Below, piece after piece: positions 6,713-7,617 of a DNA stretch of 7,617 nucleotides. A program made the translations under genes and the position numbers. The stretch comes from an uncultured Verrucomicrobiota bacterium (GTDB taxonomy: Bacteria; Verrucomicrobiota; Verrucomicrobiae; Opitutales; Opitutaceae). Location of the stretch: assembly GCA_946481225.1 (NCBI GenBank), contig CAMLNJ010000128.1:1-7617 (forward strand). Reading direction: 5' to 3'. Numbering within the stretch: the first letter of the stretch is position 1; every line of letters begins with the position of its first letter. The notes beneath the pieces were generated by a model. It was not told the DNA's origin. It saw only the letters and a list, made by a program, of their open reading frames with translations, and ran no database searches.

Positions 6713-7617
6713 AGGTCGGGGTCGACGAACTTCCATTGCTGGTGGGTGGCGCCGGAGTAGGGCGCGAGCTCGAGCGTCGCGCCGCCGGTCGCCGCGGCGC
6801 CGGAGACCTGGAGGTAGGCGGAGGGGGCGTGCGCGGGGGCGAGGCGCACCCAGCCGTTGCCGGTGTTGGCAAAGGTCCATTTCTGCGAGCTCGCGCCGGA
6901 GTAGGGCGCGAGCACGGCCTTGGCGCCGGTCGCGGTCGAGCCGGCGGCGATGGAGAGGGCGAGGCCGGATTGGTCCTGCGGGTAGATCCGGAACTGGCCG
7001 CCGCCGACGCTTTGAAGGGTCCAGCGCTGGGTGGCGGCGCCGGACCAGGCCTGCTGCTCGGCGGCGGCGCCGGCCAGGGCGGTCTGGCCGCGCACGCCGA
7101 GGCCGAAGACCTGGGCGTGGCGGGGCGAGAGGCGATAGTCGCCTTCGCTCATGCCGAGGAGGACGGGCTCCCAGCGCTGCTCGTTGCCGGGCCAGTAGTC
7201 GTCGTAGGTGATGATGTCGCCGCTGTTGTTGGCGGCGCCGTCGGCGGTGAGGACCTGCTCGGTGCCGCGTTTGCGGAGTTTGATCAGGCCGTCGGGCATG
7301 AGAAGGAGCTCGAAGCGCTGGGAGTTGAGCTCGTTGCGCGTCCACTGGATGATCTCGGTGTAGTTGGAAGAGCCGTCGCCGGAGACATCGAGCCACTTGT
7401 CGGTGCCGAGGTGGTTGAAGCTGTAGGTGCCGTCGGCGTTGCGCCAGGCGACCCACTGCTGGGCGGGGGAGTTGGCGAAGGTGGCGAGGACGGGCTCGAC
7501 GCCGGCGGTGGAGCTGTTGTTGGGAACGGCGAGGTAGCGGTCGAAGGATTTGTTGCGGAAGCCGTAGATGCCGCCGTCGACGAGGAGGCGGTGGGGGCCG
7601 GTGTAGCCGGGGGCGAA
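6709..7617 (-). CDS. Ricin-type beta-trefoil lectin protein, partial (5' end outside the window)
   Basis: The frame is open to the right edge, giving the last 302 residues of a protein with an unknown N-terminal part. It contains six evenly spaced Q-x-aromatic motifs: QQW (53-55), QRF (100-102), QRW (147-149), QRW (197-199), QKW (245-247) and QQW (293-295), spaced 47-50 residues apart. This fits two complete three-lobed ricin B-type beta-trefoils (RicinB_lectin_2-like) end to end. Such modules bind sugars and often sit at the C-terminus of secreted glycoside hydrolases or other polysaccharide-acting enzymes. What the missing N-terminus does cannot be seen. The Met at 7299 lies in the middle of the first trefoil and is not a true start. 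The protein ends WKFVDPDL just after the last motif. The gene overlaps the LamG gene by four bases. Family assignment is strong; substrate is unknown. Confidence 0.9.
   Translation of the reverse strand, partial: FAPGYTGPHRLLVDGGIYGFRNKSFDRYLAVPNNSSTAGVEPVLATFANSPAQQWVAWRNADGTYSFNHLGTDKWLDVSGDGSSNYTEIIQWTRNELNSQRFELLLMPDGLIKLRKRGTEQVLTADGAANNSGDIITYDDYWPGNEQRWEPVLLGMSEGDYRLSPRHAQVFGLGVRGQTALAGAAAEQQAWSGAATQRWTLQSVGGGQFRIYPQDQSGLALSIAAGSTATGAKAVLAPYSGASSQKWTFANTGNGWVRLAPAHAPSAYLQVSGAAATGGATLELAPYSGATHQQWKFVDPDL
6749..6769 (+). repeat. Direct repeat within the lectin gene, copy 1
   Basis: Twenty-one bases identical to 6893-6913, exactly 144 bases (48 codons) away. It encodes LAPYSGA at residues 284-290 in the last lobe of the second trefoil. 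This is an internal duplication of a trefoil lobe, not a separate element. Confidence 0.8.
6893..6913 (+). repeat. Direct repeat within the lectin gene, copy 2
   Basis: Identical over 21 bases to 6749-6769; encodes LAPYSGA at residues 236-242, one lobe earlier. The identity at the DNA level suggests fairly recent lobe duplication or gene conversion, although biased codon use in GC-rich DNA also contributes. Confidence 0.8.

Noticed and set aside
4436..6760. 774-residue plus-strand ORF opposite the LamG gene
   Set aside because: Extremely rich in Gly, Ala, Glu and Val with no domain. It is the antisense shadow of GC-rich coding DNA; the minus-strand reading has a signal peptide and recognisable domains.
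6713..7456. In-frame upstream extension of the LamG protein by 248 codons
   Set aside because: The extension is Arg-rich and lies in a different frame over the lectin gene, while the ATG at 6712 is followed directly by a signal peptide.

Overview
The window is very GC-rich. All five genes I can support lie on the minus strand, read from right to left; the long ORFs on the plus strand look like antisense shadows. The gene content suggests a member of the Verrucomicrobiota, perhaps near the Opitutaceae. The clues are a GldA/GldF/GldG-type ABC transporter set, a large secreted protein with several LamG domains ending in a DPDQDGANN-type loop and a short beta-rich tail, and an ATCCGTG...GGTTAAAA-type repeat. 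This placement is inferred from gene style; there is no marker gene here.

Region 6709-7617 holds the 3' end of a gene for a protein ending in two ricin-type beta-trefoil lectin modules; its start lies beyond the right edge. Its TGA stop overlaps the ATG of the next gene (ATGA). That gene (3692-6712) encodes a 1006-residue secreted protein with a signal peptide, three LamG-like jelly-roll domains, two PKD-like domains, and a C-terminal region with an EF-hand-like loop. The two are probably co-translated and look like secreted carbohydrate-binding or adhesive proteins.

A 176-base spacer (3516-3691) with a perfect GC-rich hairpin separates this pair from a second unit. That unit is an ABC-2 type transporter: ATPase (2511-3515), six-helix permease (1592-2353) and a GldG-type accessory membrane protein (70-1536). 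Order and family match the gldA-gldF-gldG set known from gliding Bacteroidetes and found widely without gliding; the substrate is unknown.

The spacers are the most unusual part. The ATPase-permease gap holds an approximately 150-base element with imperfect 38-base inverted ends rich in TCTGTCG. A further copy of the same 38-base unit follows the GldG stop at the left edge. The permease-GldG gap holds a different repeat (ATCCGTG type) that reaches into the upstream end of the GldG reading frame. None of the four visible gene starts has a clear Shine-Dalgarno sequence. I see no RNA genes, CRISPR array, transposase gene or complete new defence-type system.
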